This document shows, in pieces, positions 21,083 through 34,355 of a stretch of DNA of 64,000 nucleotides. The translations under genes and the position numbers were made by a program. Position 1 is the first letter of the stretch, and each line of letters starts with the position of its first letter. Below the pieces are notes generated by a model. That model saw only the letters and a program-made list of their open reading frames with translations. It did not search any database and had not been told where the DNA came from. The DNA comes from Chamaecrista fasciculata (Eukaryota > Streptophyta > Magnoliopsida > Fabales > Fabaceae): positions 45,165-109,164 of the forward strand of contig QANZ01032556.1 in the NCBI GenBank assembly GCA_003254925.1. Direction: 5' to 3'.

Positions 21083-21602
21083 AGGCCAAAGTTTCAAATT
21101 AGTCATTTATGTATGGAGTAGATTTTAAATTGGTCCCTTAACTTTTATTTGTTTCAAAATGACTCTATATGTTTCTATGATGTTTTAAATTAGACTAAAA
21201 AAAATTCGAGACGCAATTTGACCTCATTTGCAAGTGATCTTAATTGGATAGAGAAAGAATTCTTTAAAAATTAGCACATAGATTCAAATTCGTCACATTT
21301 AGACTTCAAACGAGAGAGATATGACAAATTTCACTTGTTAGATCGTGAAACAAGTTATATGCTTTTGGGACTCGATTCGACTCCGTTTATTGATGGTCTT
21401 AAAGTACTTGTTAAAAAAAACACGTAACTCTGAATTCGTAATATTTGAGTTTGAAATAAGAGAGATATGACCACATTAAGTATTTTTTAGACCAATTTAA
21501 AACTCATGGTAACAAATAAGACCAATTAGAAACGAATAAAAATAAGGAATCAATTTGAAATATACTCCATACATAATAAAGGACCAATTTGAGACTTTGG
21601 CT
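21083..21602. mobile_element. Foldback element (Mutator-like appearance)
   Basis: The left arm GAGGCCAAAGTTTCAAATTAG is mirrored by a right arm ending GGACCAATTTGAGACTTTGGCTT. The two halves are inverted versions of each other over more than 200 bases, including a 'gagagagatatgac' core shared with family F2. A clear target duplication was not found. Confidence 0.55.
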
Positions 21603-21675
21603 TGTACATAGTTCAAATCATATATATTGTCGTCAAATTATATTTAGCGGTTCCAACCTTAATCCGCGGCTTTTT

Positions 21676-21866
21676 GGCTTTATATATCTTATATTATATG
21701 GCTCCACCCCTTTCTGGTCGTTCATGTTTAAAACTATAGTCTATGAAATTAAAAATAAGAGAAAATTTACTATTCGGTCTCTCCTTCTTTACTAAGTTAA
21801 CAATTTAGTCTCTTATTTATTTTACATACATATTTGCGTTCCCGTTAGGGCACGCAAAACCCCTAG
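21676..21866 (+). mobile_element. Helitron-like 3' end, copy 3 (best preserved)
   Basis: The plus-strand end has a hairpin TGCGTTCCCGTTAGGGCACGCA, then AAACCC and CTAG, followed by T. This fits the Helitron rule of a stem-loop about 10 bases before CTRR, inserted before T. The body matches 1-157 and 9348-9540. No RepHel protein is present, so it would be non-autonomous. The TC-type 5' end is not identified. Confidence 0.6.
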
Positions 21867-23042
21867 TTCTTTATATGGCAAGTTTTGTTGTGAGCAAGAT
21901 ATTAACATTAGCCTTGGACTTTTGAGATTATTACCAAGTGTGCCCCAAAACGTGGGAACGCGTAAAAGCAAGACTGTGGAGAGAGAGAGAGATGTTAATA
22001 TGTTTTTTTTTGGTACATCAGATGTTAATATGTTAATGATGTTTTGTGTAGAAACTAGAAAGTAGAAACAACGTGTGCGTTGTGTTCACAACTTCACATG
22101 TTGAGTGGTTTCTCAATTAGAATGAAGAATCTTAACATGATCATTGTCATGTCCCACTATTATATGTTAATATTCTTCCTCTTTCATTCTCACTCCCCCT
22201 TTCCCCTCAAATCCTTTTCACCTATGTAAATAAACATAAACACAATTTTGGTCAAAATTTTAAATTGGTCCCTAATATATGAGATAGATCTTAGATTGAT
22301 TTTAAATATTTTATTTGTTTCATATTAGTCTTAATTACGTAGTATCATAATTTCTCAAATTGATTTTAAATTATTAAATATAATTATATTTTTCTTGTTT
22401 TAAATTCGAATATGACGATATTAATTATTTTTTATGAGTGTTTTCTTTATCTAATGTGACAAAAATAAGGTCGAATCATGTTCTAATAAAGTGAACTGCC
22501 AGCTTCACGGTCAAACAATCGAAGTTACTCATTAAGTCTGAAAATAACAAGTTTGATATCATGTGTTAACTCTTAAAAAATTCATCTTCTAACCAATTGA
22601 GAATGTTATTAAATGAGGTTGAATCCTATAACGAAATCATATTTGGGACAAGACTTTTTATTTCTAATCTTAAACTTATTTTCGAGACGCAATTTGAACT
22701 ATTTATTTTAGTCCCAAAAATAACTATTTTATTTTTTAAAAATGGAGAAAACAAAGATGAAAGTTTACATATTTAAAAGGCCACTAATATCCAAGAAAGC
22801 ATAAAAGTTTACATATTTCCCGTTATGTTTTTTGTGCAACAAAATTAGGTTATTTCATAATTAAAAAAAAAAAATATCACTTTTGCTTGCTCCATCTCAT
22901 GAACATTTCCACATTTGCATTGCATGTGCCTTACCGTAACATGCGCTCGCCAATTCCAAACATGATAACAACATTCGTGTTCTCCACAGCATTTACACGT
23001 TTTACATTTGGAGAAATATTTTACTGACTACTTTTTAAAAAA
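21867..23042. other. Intergenic with decayed repeat arms
   Basis: About 22250-22730 holds a badly decayed foldback remnant ('ttaaattggtccctaatatatgag'). No gene is seen. Confidence 0.45.
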
Positions 23043-23451
23043 GGTCAAATAGTCATTTTGGTCCTCAAACTATAGATTCAGTTTCGTTTTGGTCTTAAAA
23101 CTATTTTTTGTTTTGTTTTATTTTGATCCTCAAACTTTTACATTTATTCTATCGTTAGTCCAAAATGTAATTTCGTCTGGTTTATGTGATTATTTCTAAT
23201 CGAAATATTTGAAATATATAGATAATTTTTCTCTCATACGTATGTGTCATAATAAGTGAATGATGATTTTTTTTTTATCTCAGCTATTCATGTTAGAAAT
23301 AATAGCAAAATCAGACAAAATTATATTTTGCATTGGAGACTAAAACGAAACAAGTATGAAATTTGAGGACCAAAACAGAATAAAAATAAATTTAATCAAG
23401 ACCAAAGTAAAACTGACCCTATAATGTGAAGATGAAAACAAAGTTTTGACC
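23043..23451. mobile_element. Foldback element
   Basis: The left arm GGTCAAATAGTCATTTTGG is mirrored by a right arm ending AAAGTTTTGACC. The interior contains 'ttttggtcctcaaac' in one half and its complement in the other. Confidence 0.55.
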
Positions 23452-24020
23452 TAAAAAATATCTTTTGATATATACCTTTGAAGTAGTCCACTCACCAACA
23501 TCTCTTTCAGTATCTTGAGATTTAGGAAGTAAACCTTAATCAGGTAATTTACAAATAATTCCACCCTCTATTATATTGTTCTCGTTTTTCACTTTTTTGT
23601 GAATATTTTTTAACTTAAGCATTGAAGTTGATATAGACAAGCCTTCTCTTCTCCTATATATCATTCTTGCAGTTCTACCATCAAGGCTTATTATCATCTT
23701 TAATTTTAAGAAAAATAAAAATAAATTCGCGATGCATGCTTTGTAATTTGAAAACAAAAATAATATTGTTTTCTGAGAGTATTATAATAAATTACAATTT
23801 ACAAATTCATCTAAAACAATAAATTTTTGTTCTTTTTGGTTTTTAAAACAGATTTTTTAGACTAAATTCTATTTTATTTTTACCCTTCCAAAGGTATTTT
23901 TGAAATTAATTTTAAGAATTATGTTTAATTATACAAAAATAAACAAGTTTAAATTTCTTTTTTTTTTCGGGGTGGAACAAAGGGGAGACAGGAAAAGGGG
24001 ATTTTCATAATTTTTTAAAA

Positions 24021-24403
24021 GGCCAAAGTCCAAATTTGGTCTCATATATTTTGCTCAGTTCTTAATTTAGTCCCATATTTTTTTTGTTGTATGTTTAATC
24101 CCATATCTTTGGGTTAGGTCCCAATTTGGTTTTATATATCTTTTTGTTGCAAAGTTGATCTTATATCTTTGGGTCAGTTGCAGAATTGGTCCCATATCTT
24201 TGATTAAGGTGCAGAAGTGGTCCCATATCTTTACAAAAGGATCAACTGTTAGTTGATCATTTTGTAAAGATATGAGACTAATTCTACAACCTGATCAAAG
24301 AATCTTTTGCAAAAACATGAGACAAAAAATGTAAAAAAAAAAGATATAGTACTAAATTGGGAACTGACTAAAAGATATGAGACCAAATTTACTGTTTGAC
24401 CTT
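24021..24403. mobile_element. Foldback (MITE-like) element, family F1
   Basis: Begins GGCCAAAGTCCAAATTTGG and ends CCAAATTTACTGTTTGACC. The internal sequence 'ggtcccatatctttacaaaaggatcaac' matches the two intronic copies in the subtilase gene. Confidence 0.65.
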
Positions 24404-24622
24404 TTTTAAATGTCATTTTCTTGCAATCATGCATTGTCCAGACTCCAGACATATTTCTGGTGTAAGTTTTCTTTTTTTTTTTTTTTACAAAAATTAAAAT
24501 GAATTATGCATAGAATAATTTTCCTCATCTAAATTGTTCAGATAAAAAGGGCAAAAAGGGCCTAACAAGTTACTCCTACAAATCTAGGGAACCATATATA
24601 GATCTATAAAATCAATTGGACC

Positions 24623-24775
24623 TGGATCCTCTGCATTTCACTTTTGGTGCATTTTCCTAAAGTGTAGAGAGGGAAAGGAAGAGTTAAAGAGAGGAAATTT
24701 TAATGGGACTCACTTCTCTCTCTAACTCTTTCATTCTCTCTCTAGACTGCACCAACTTCACAATGCAGAGGATCT
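24623..24775. mobile_element. Small MITE with 27-bp inverted ends
   Basis: GGATCCTCTGCATTTCAC at the left is mirrored by GTGAAGTTGGTGCA-type sequence (complement of TGCACCAACTTCACAATGCAG) at the right. The middle is a purine/pyrimidine-rich block (AGAGAGG and TCTCTCT). Confidence 0.6.
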
Positions 24776-26476
24776 ACTCTCCTCTCTCTACTCTCTAAAA
24801 TACATTAAAGAGTTTTACTTCTCTCGGAATTATCATTCACAGGTACTATTCATTACCAAGTGGCAGATTTGGTAGGACATAATTAAATTATTTTAAGCAT
24901 ATAAAGGACAAAATTTATTTAATAGACCCCAAAAAATTAAATGTAACTCTAAGCATTAAGGACTAAAATAGTATTTTTGCCAAATTTTAAATAAGAAAGA
25001 CATGAAGATAATTGTGAGCCAATCACGCCCACATTACATATAATTGTGTGTTGGTGCTATTATTTTGATTGGGGGGGACTAATATGTTGATGCTAATTAA
25101 AGTCTTTGCGTGTTAAGCCAACCTAATTTTGGGTTTGCCAAATGGAGAGGGATAGGATTGATGATGACATCAGAAAATAGAAATAGAAAATTTAAATGAG
25201 GATTAGTTGGTTGGTTTAACCATTTCTGATATATAAAAACCTTCATTATATATATATATATATATATATATTACTTTAATTTCAAGATTTATGAGAAAAC
25301 CTGTCTGATACAACTGTCATACTTCCTCTAATTTGATAGATTGAATGAATTTCAACTATTTTTTTTTTTTTGAGTTCATGGCAAAAGTAATTCTTTTGGT
25401 GCTATTAGTTTGGATTCATTTTCACTTTTATCTTAAATATTTATTTATTTTTTGTTGATTTTGTTCCATGTTTTTGTAAAAAAAGGAAAAAAAAACTCCA
25501 GCCTTTCAAAATGCTAATAGTATTTAAATTGGTTAATAAATTATCTAATTTATTGTGCATGTAGACCTGATACTTTTTTTGGACAGAGAATTTTTTCCTT
25601 CAGGATTGAATATGACTGCTTCTACTCTCTTTCTGTTTTAATATTCAACTGAATCAAATAGTTAGGTAATTATTCATTCTAAGTTACATGTTTAATGTTG
25701 AAAAAGTAAATGTCGAAATTTCAACATGAAAAATAATTGAATAAAAGGGTGAAATGAAATCCCCAACTAATCACATTGCTCACTTGATCTTCTTTAGAGA
25801 TCAATTTCATTGAAAAGAAAACACAATGATATTCTTAGATTCAACCAGAAGTATTTTCGGGATTTTATTTGGCGTAAACTGATATTTTAATCCCCTAGAT
25901 TATATGAATGCTGTAATTTTAATCTTTGATCTTCGGAAATACTTGATTTATTCTTTAAAAATTCACAACTCGTTTCAAGTTAATCCCCTCTATATAACGA
26001 ATCATAAATTTTCAACGAGTAAATTAAACATTTTGAAAAATTCAAAGGCAAGAATAAAATTACTCATAATTCAGAGACTAAATTGACAGTTTAATAATTT
26101 TATTTGTTACACAGTGTTTCTGATCTTCACTTTTCAGCATTTGGCAGTTTTTTTCTTTGTTGTTAAATTGGCTCCAACTGAGATTCAAACTTTAGATTCT
26201 TCAATTTTGAAGATAACCCTCCAGTACCATTGAACTAAACTAAAGGTTCCATGGTTCTTTCAGGAAGACTTTATCATATCACAGTATATAGTTGCTTCAG
26301 TGGTTTGATTAAAAAATTTCAAATTTTTTTCCATTCTCAAGTAAACTTATTAACTATCTCAGTAATACAACAAACAACTATTGCAGTCCATCACAGAATT
26401 CAATATTAGATATTGGCAGTGGTTACTAACACAGAAAACTGAGCAAAGCCACAAAAAATACCATTTACACTTTATG
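24776..26476. other. Intergenic, AT-rich, ending at the GT47 3' end
   Basis: No gene is recognised. There is an AT dinucleotide run at about 25247-25270. The bases from about 26330 are probably GT47 3' untranslated sequence. Confidence 0.5.
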
Positions 26477-29400
26477 CTAAGAGAGACCTGGTAGTTCTGG
26501 TCTAGTATTCGTAGTGTTGGCAATCCTGCAATCACAAGTGCACAAATTTCTAGATCCTTTGACTACACGTTGAGATCTTCGGGAATGAAGTTTGATGTTC
26601 ACCACCTTCCCAGCCATCTGTTGTGTGATACAAGAGGAGAAAAAAAAGCTATAGTCAAAATTTGAAAGGAAAGTGACTGCTATCATATATATATATAACT
26701 ACGCACTCTAGAATATAAGGGTGGAGATAATAGGCATACATTGTGAACAAAATATCACAAAGCAATATGAAGTGGGTGCCTCTCACCCAAAACACCTCAA
26801 AAAAAGTAAATGAGGTTAAGAACTTGAGATTAAAACAAGCAGACGTTGTGAGCATTCAAATGCCCGACAGTAAGATCATCGGGAAAGGAAATAGTTCCGA
26901 CAAAGTCAGAGGATACCCTGAACCAAGGCTCACCATGTTGCACCATTCTTCATAACACTGCCATCCTCTGAGTTGCCAAATTAAGGATACTTCCTAGGAT
27001 GCAGTTGGTATCAACATAGTCTAAAGAGGATCATATGTTCTGAACCATCACTGTTCATTATCTTCGTAGAGTGACTAATTAAGTAACTTGAACAGGCCTG
27101 AACTTATGATCCAAGATACTAGGCCTTGCAAGTTGCAACGTACATAATCTTACAAGAAATCAAACTCCTAAGGGAAACCTAATTAATAATGTCAGCTAAA
27201 ATCTAAAGCACTTAATCAAGGTATGATCAGGAATTATTATGAATTATCAAAGCTAAATGGACTGCTACTGTTTGGGCTGTCATAAAGTATCAACAGTAAA
27301 ACTTATTATCCTCCACTCACTGTAACAATATTTTGTTGGTCTTATCAGATGCTGCACCAGATGGCTCATAGAAAAACCTAATCATAAGTTATGAACTTCA
27401 ACACATGGAGAATGAATTGAATCTGAAAATTAATGCCACTCCTTTTCACCACACACACACACACAGACAGTGGAAACATAGCAGAGAAACTACAAAAAAG
27501 AAGAAAAAAGAAAAAACAAACCATTCTCCAAACCAAGTCTTCGGGACCCAATGGTTGAGCTGGACTTGAATACAGGAAATGCCTTGAGTACTGAAGAAAA
27601 CAAATAAAAAGAATTAATATCCAGAGAGACAATGCACAAAACATAAATTTTAGAAAAATCAAGAAACATGGATTCTCTATTTTATGAGAAAGTGGAGTTA
27701 CTTACAGATAGAAAAATAAGATACATAAACAATTTTGCAGCCTATTAGATAAAAAATATACAGAGCAATGATGGTGCAAATTGATTTTAAAAGGTGACCA
27801 CCTCTCTCTTGCAAGGTACAAAACAAAAGAATCAAATATCAAAACTCTAACAAGACTTTAGCAAGTAAATAACCATGATCACAAACCTGAGAAAGATTTT
27901 GTTGCAATTGTTTGATTTGTGCAGGACTTATGCCTCTTAAAAAATTCAAAAGCCACCCTGGTTTTAGAGCATCACTGGAAGAAACAAACAGCGCAATCTG
28001 AAAATAAAATAAAGGAGTCAAAACCTCATCAATTTTTTCTAGAACATATCACAGACTTGATAAAGCAGCCATATGAAAAGGCAATGTCATGTAATATGGC
28101 CCTCATAAAGTTTTAAGGAATCATAAGTGTAAATGTTTTAAGCAATTCTGCTCCATTTTCAGACAACAAGTATATATAATAAAAAATAATCAAGGACACA
28201 ATCAAACCCTGCATATAATAATTTCGATAAACTTGTTTGTGTTTAGGTAACAGTTGAAAGAGAAAAAAAAAGGGACCCAAACAATACTAATCTCCAGATT
28301 GGTAGATCTCATATAGTCAATATGAACAAGTTACAGCATAGACCTGTAGTATCATGTGCAATTGAGGTGCAATAATATTAAGCCATTATAGGCACCCATA
28401 ATCATATTCGTCATGGACAACTAATAAACTGACAATAAAGTAGCAACGGACAAATATCACATCTGTTCAGCTGCGCACTTGCAACCAGCTACGCTATCAA
28501 TTATTTTCTTCGTAATCATACAGTAAATTACAATTTTAATTAATAATAACATTTTGAATCTAATCAGTTACTTGATCCTCCCAAGATATGCCTCTCTCAA
28601 GGCAACAAACAAAGATAAATGCATACACACCTTCCTGTAATCAAGTATTCCTTCAAAAGGGAGCTCTAGCTCGTCACTTATTATTACAGGAATACATCCA
28701 CTAACAATAGCATCAAATAATCTAGCAGATGATGGAGTGTCACCGGCTGGATTCAAGCAAAATAGAGATCTGATCCCATTGAAGGAAAAAAAATAATTAT
28801 CACATAGTAAGTAACCAAACTAAATATATTAAAGTGTTAAACTTATAATTAATATTACTTGCGCATGCCATTTTGAGCTGCTGCTTTTCCTCCCTCTCCA
28901 GCTGTTCCCTCCTCTATAAATACACCTTCAGCTCCACTCAACTCAGTTACAAGTTTAGAGCGTATCTTTCCTCCCTGAAATTGCAAGACGAGAAAAAAAG
29001 CAGTCTAACCTTAGTATATATAAAATATGCATTTAGTAGAGAGAATGTCACATATAAAAGTGGCCCAAGTTAAAGATGCAAAAAAATGAATAAATGCTTT
29101 CAGGAGATCAAAACATCAGTAGAGATTTCTGAGCCACAAAATATAATTAAAAAAAAACAGCAATATCAATCAATAAAAATCAGTAGCAAAATTATATTAT
29201 GAATGACTAACTGAAATTTAAATTGTACAAGCATCTCTAGAGAATTAGATTCATATACATATTCTATTGCTATATTTTTCCGGATTTTCAATTAGGTTAC
29301 CCAATATTGGCCCCCTAGCAACAAATGAATGATAAAAGCAAACCATAACCAATCCGAAAACCTTGATTGAGATAAGACAAATAAATTATAATATACAAAT

Positions 29401-31825
29401 GAAAGTCATGGGAATGCTGTCTGAGTATCTGAGGATTCAGATAGAATCAAGAACACCCAGAATATTTCAAATGGATACCTGAAAACACCTTAAAAAATGT
29501 GAATTCATAATCATATGGCTGGCACTGCCATATACCAAATGCATACATGAGTAATAGAGTAACCCAAGAATAACAGATGGTCTACTATCAAAATCTCTTC
29601 TAATAAGAGAAATCATCAACCAATGTACAATTAAGTCAGGAGCCTTCAATCATGCATATCTCAATAGAATGGCACCGTACTATTGAAGTTCTAGACAATA
29701 GGTCAATCAACTCTTGTAATAGTTGAGGTAGTAGACAAGATGATAAAATTCCGGATTCATGAGTTGAAAATGTGTAAACAATACATCTCACTTTCATAGA
29801 TTCAACCTGTATGATTGTAGCATAAGCTTACCGCATTTCTTTTGAGCCGGCCACGAAAGAAAAGTAGTGTACTTCTCTTTGGATTGGTTTCAGATAAACA
29901 TTTGGCATCACATAAATCAAGGTTGGCAACATAAGGAAGAATCAGATCTTTCTCTAGATAAACCTGCCCTGGCTTGTACCTAAAAGATGAAAAAGATCAC
30001 TCTGCCATCTTCAAAGGGTAATAGCTTTTTCACATACAAAATTAATTTAAAAGCAACTTAGGCATCTACCAGTTTCCTGTGGAATCCATATCAGGCAACA
30101 ACCAAATTGCATTCTTCACATATCGGCGAACAGATTTGAATGACCAGGGATGATGCACTGGAAGTATGTGATCTCTTCCACCAGAACGCTTCCATGCAGG
30201 TTGATCTGTCATCCACTTCAAAGCTTCCTATGCCCACAACTAAAAGCATATTAGAGCTATAAGACACGGTGAATGTTACAGTACATCCCCGGTTCACCCA
30301 GAGCACAAGAGAATATAAAGAGATTTCCCTGTATGTTTGGAAAGTTAAGGATTTTAACACAAAGAGAATGGGTGCAGAGATCAGACAATGAAGACTAAGA
30401 CAACCTAGTTGGTGGGGGGNTGTAACTTATAACAAACTACAGAGGAATAGAGAACACCCAACCCAAACAAAAGCATTTCCCTAAGAAGGAAAAAAACACT
30501 CTTGGAAGAGCACTCACACCCTATAAAGTGCCTTGCATTGTTGCTTCTCCATTAGGAAGAAGCTGATGGTGGTGAAGAAGGGTATGTAGAACAAATCTGC
30601 TTCTTCTTGCCGATGAACTCTAACAACGCTTTTTAGAAGTCTTTCTGATTCTGGAGCAATCAAATCTGCCCAGAGCCAGTAATCAATGGAGTGCTGCATT
30701 GATAACAATTACACAGATTACAAATGATGAAATGAAATCACTAAACAAAAAAGGCAGAAAAAAGACATGGAAAATTGTAAAGCAAACACATATTACCAAC
30801 AGCCCCTTCATTCAAATAGCAAAGAATATTATTAGAAAAAAAAAAGGCATTTTTTCCCGGCCAATTCAGTATAGGTGACTTGGTTTCCATTATTTCACAG
30901 AAGCATAGTAAAACTGAAAAATGGTAGCGAGAATTATGTACCTTTGGCTTTTGCAATAGCTAGACACTAACAGCTAATACCTATCGGAAACAAGTCAATC
31001 AGTCCTCGACAACTTAACAGTCATTCCACTAATAAAAGATATAAACTTAGACGCCAAACTATAATAATAATTAATCACAGTACTGACAGCAGTAAGTTTC
31101 ATCGATTTGAAAGTTAACTTTGTTTATCAACGGTTTCACTACTCTGGCTCTGAATCTCGACTTTCAATTTCAAACCAGCCTAAATTGGGAATGTCTATGA
31201 AATGATTTTCATCTAACAAAGGAAGATGAGCATACAACATGTCTAATCCGCTTTCTATTTTATACCTAACAATCAGAATATCAAATATCTAGTGAAAACA
31301 ATAAAATGAAATTCCCAGAAAGAAAAGGAAAAAAATATCATTGGGGATAAAAAAAAGCACCTGTTCGATAAGACGGTGCACTGGGCTGCCATTAGAGGTA
31401 AGATTTGAGGTCTCCTTGTAAGTATTCCTAAACAGCCAGAGCAAATCGTAGGTGAATTTGCTTGGCATGTTATACACATACACCTTTAGGGGCAAACCCA
31501 CAGGGTAATACGGATCTCTATACAACCTATCCATCTCCGAATCATAAATCCCATCATCCAGCTTTCTCACTTCCTCTTCCCCAATCGCGCCACTCACCGT
31601 ATCGTCGTGAACAGAAGGGAATTTGGGGACTTTATGGGTAAGGAAGTCCTCGAGTGAAGCCACAAATGAGGTCTCAACATTTACGTTCGTGTTGAGAAGA
31701 TGCGAGCGCGTAGGGTTTCGGAGTGGCGAGAGGGAGAAGAGGAAGAAGATAACAGAGAATCCGAGAAGCGAGAGACCGATGAAGAGTATTCGAGATTTGG
31801 ATCTCGGAAAGTGCTTTCCGGCCAT
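26477..31825 (-). CDS. Exostosin-family glycosyltransferase (GT47), probable type II Golgi membrane protein, 9 exons
   Basis: Exons: 31361-31825, 30520-30693, 30070-30227, 29832-29979, 28859-28974, 28631-28769, 27887-27997, 27522-27590 and 26477-26617, giving 506 aa with all phases consistent. The start [10 protein letters not shown] (31825) is preferred over an in-frame upstream ATG at 31942 because it begins a typical short basic tail before a membrane anchor (residues 12-34). A stem region follows, then the exostosin domain with [12 protein letters not shown] (N-terminal lobe) and [20 protein letters not shown] plus [20 protein letters not shown] (nucleotide-sugar binding part). The C-terminal tail is Cys-rich (NLCTCDC). 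GT47 proteins add sugars to hemicellulose or pectin; the donor and acceptor here are not known. It most resembles Arabidopsis At5g16890 and more distantly ARAD1 (recalled, not searched). Confidence 0.92.
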
Positions 31826-32041
31826 CTTTTTCTTTCTTCTCCGTTTCAAGAGAGAGAAGGCTAATGAAGCTGATCTAGCGAGGAAGACGTAGTGATTGTG
31901 AGCATTAGGTAGTATTTGAGGATCTTCTTGAAGCTCCTTCAATGGAGGAATGGAATTGCAGTGGGGAAAAGGTAACGATATAAGAATGAACTGTGACTTC
32001 TTTCATCCTTAACCTGTTTGTAAAAGTACAAAATCAAATAA

Positions 32042-32619
32042 GGCAAAATACCCTTTCGTGCCCCTGACGTTTGTGGTGATTTTCAGTTATGCCCCTAACG
32101 TTTTATTTGTGTCAGTTGTACCCTCAATGTGAAACGTTAGTTTCAATTATGCCCCCATCCTCGTTAGTGTACCGTTTTTAAGAACTTTTGAGTTTAGATT
32201 CGTGTTCGTTTCAGTTTGTTTTAATAAATGAGTTTATGGGTACTCATTTTCGGCTCCTAAGGATCATTTTACACATGGAAATTTTGAGAAAAATGCTTTG
32301 TTTTGCTGTATTTCGTTTTAGTCCTTTTTAGGGTTCATCGGGTCCAATTTTCTTCGGATTAGGGGTTATTTTGAGCTTAATCTTTGAAATTGATCCAAGG
32401 AATCAAGTTTGTAATGTCCGAAAATTAAAACCCATATGAAATCTGATCAAAATTGAGCTCAAATCGTGCGAAAATGGTGTTTTCTTTTGTGAATGATTGA
32501 AATTGGGGGCATAATTGAAACTAACGTTTCACATTGGGGGCACAACTGACACAAATGAAACATTAGGGGCATAACTGAAAATCACCGCAAACGTTAGGGG
32601 CACGAAAGAGTGTTTTGCC
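32042..32619. mobile_element. Mutator-like foldback element with about 115-bp inverted ends
   Basis: The left end GGCAAAATACCCTTTCGTGC and the complement of the right end GGCAAAACACTCTTTCGTGC stay alignable for about 115 bases. Flanking 9-mers ATCAAATAA (32033-32041) and ATAAAATAA (32620-32628) match at 8 of 9, as expected for a Mutator-type duplication. The interior is non-coding. It lies about 200 bases upstream of the GT47 start codon, inside the likely promoter. Confidence 0.75.
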
Positions 32620-32633
32620 ATAAAATAATAAAG

Positions 32634-33137
32634 AGGCAACCTACTATTTGGTCCCTCATTTTTCACAATCTCAACGATCTGGTCCCTCAATACTTATAAA
32701 AGTCAACTGATTAGTCCCTATAGTCTCTCTATATTACTTACACCGATGACGTGACCATTAAGTGCACATGTGGCATGTTAAATGTCAGATACCAATGCAA
32801 CATGTGCAATTATTTGGTCTTTTAATTTTAAAATTCAACTATTTGGTCCATTTTTTTTCCTTAATATTTACCTTCTTTTCTAAGATTCAATTTGGTTTAT
32901 TTTTAAGTTTGTTAGTTCGGTTCGGTTTGATTTAGGTAATTAGGATGTCAAAGTGTTATTTAATGGAGTTATGTCAACACTTAACTTCTACGTCATCAAG
33001 TTACCTAGATGGTAATAACTGAGGGACTAAATAGTTGATAATCATGATAAATAAAGAATTGAGTAGTCTATTTCGATAATTGAGGAACCAAATAATTAAC
33101 TTAGTGAAAGATAAAGGATTAAATTTTATGTTTCCTC
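32634..33137. mobile_element. Foldback element, decayed
   Basis: Left 'aggcaacctactatttggtccctc' and right 'gaggaaccaaataattaac...tttcctc' are inverted relatives. It is non-coding and lies next to 32042-32619. Confidence 0.45.
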
Positions 33138-34355
33138 AAAAATAAATCTTTTCAATTGATTTAATTGTAAATGAATGTTTTTGTTCTAGAAGAAAATTAT
33201 GTTTTAGTTTATAAAAAAATGAAATTTCATAATTAATTTCGAAAAGTTCACCAAAGTTTGTCTCCATGTTTCCTTAAAGAAAATGATGATAATTTGGCTA
33301 AAGTCGTCAAATAAATTTTTGGTTAAATCAATCAATTGTTCTTTATAATTTATATAAATTTTTTATAGGTCTTTACTTTTTTAATTTTTGTGAATGAATC
33401 TTTAATATTTTTTAATAACTAGGCAGTATTTTTTTAATCTAAATCTTTATATTTTTATCTTATTTATAATCTTGATTTGTTAAAATTATGGAGATTTAAT
33501 TAAATATTGATTTTGTCAAAAAAAATGATGCGTGATTAATTTTTTAAGATATCTGAACAAATAGAAATTAAAAAAGAAAGTGAAGAACACCTTTTTTTTT
33601 TACCAGACACTAAAAGATAAAAAGTTAAAAACACCTAACGCAAGTGATCGCCATCTTTATTTAATGAATATTCTTCTAAATTTTAATTTGTTTGGATTTA
33701 AGTAAAAAGTAAATGAATTGAGTATAAAGATTTACTTAAAGAAATTCACCTATTTGAATAGCCTCTTTTGATGTTTCCTGATGTTCTTAACTTGTTTTAA
33801 GAAATATTTTCAAAAAATTTGTATCAAACACTTATCCAACCTTTTGTATCAAACACTTATCCAACCTTATTTTCTATTTCCAGTGGTAAGGAAAATAGAA
33901 CTCAGGAAAATCAAAGACTTTTATTTTAATGAAGAAAGGCATATGACTCAAGCAAGGTAAAGCCCATGTAGCCAAAAGAACTTGCAACAAGGGAAGGCAA
34001 ATTCTAGTTTGAGTTTCTGCATGCATCATGAATGAGAAATTCAGCTATTCAAAGTGAGAGTTTAACAGTATAGATTTATAGAACAAGTGTGGTCAACATG
34101 AATAACAAGTCAACACCTCACCGAAATTCTTCATGAAGTCTCCATCTATACCTTGTCATGAATAACAACTTATATACTGAAATCAAAACATAAATCGCAG
34201 ACATGTGCAATAAGACACAATGGAACAACAAGCAATCTGAAAGAAGTGAAGTTCACAACCAACATTCAGAATTCTCAGATATAATGGTAGCAAGCCATGA
34301 AGCTCAGAGTCAATGTGTCCTATAATTAAGGTCTATGCTTAGGGAAGAAGAAAGA
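33138..34355. other. Intergenic between TOL1-like 3' end and GT47 promoter
   Basis: No gene is seen. A 24-base unit (TTTGTATCAAACACTTATCC plus AACC) is directly repeated at about 33820-33866. The last several hundred bases are probably TOL 3' untranslated sequence. Confidence 0.5.

Noticed and set aside
31826..31942. In-frame upstream ATG of the GT47 gene (39 extra residues)
   Set aside because: The extension would put a leader-like sequence before the basic tail and membrane anchor; the internal MAGKHF start fits type II Golgi enzymes better, though it cannot be excluded.
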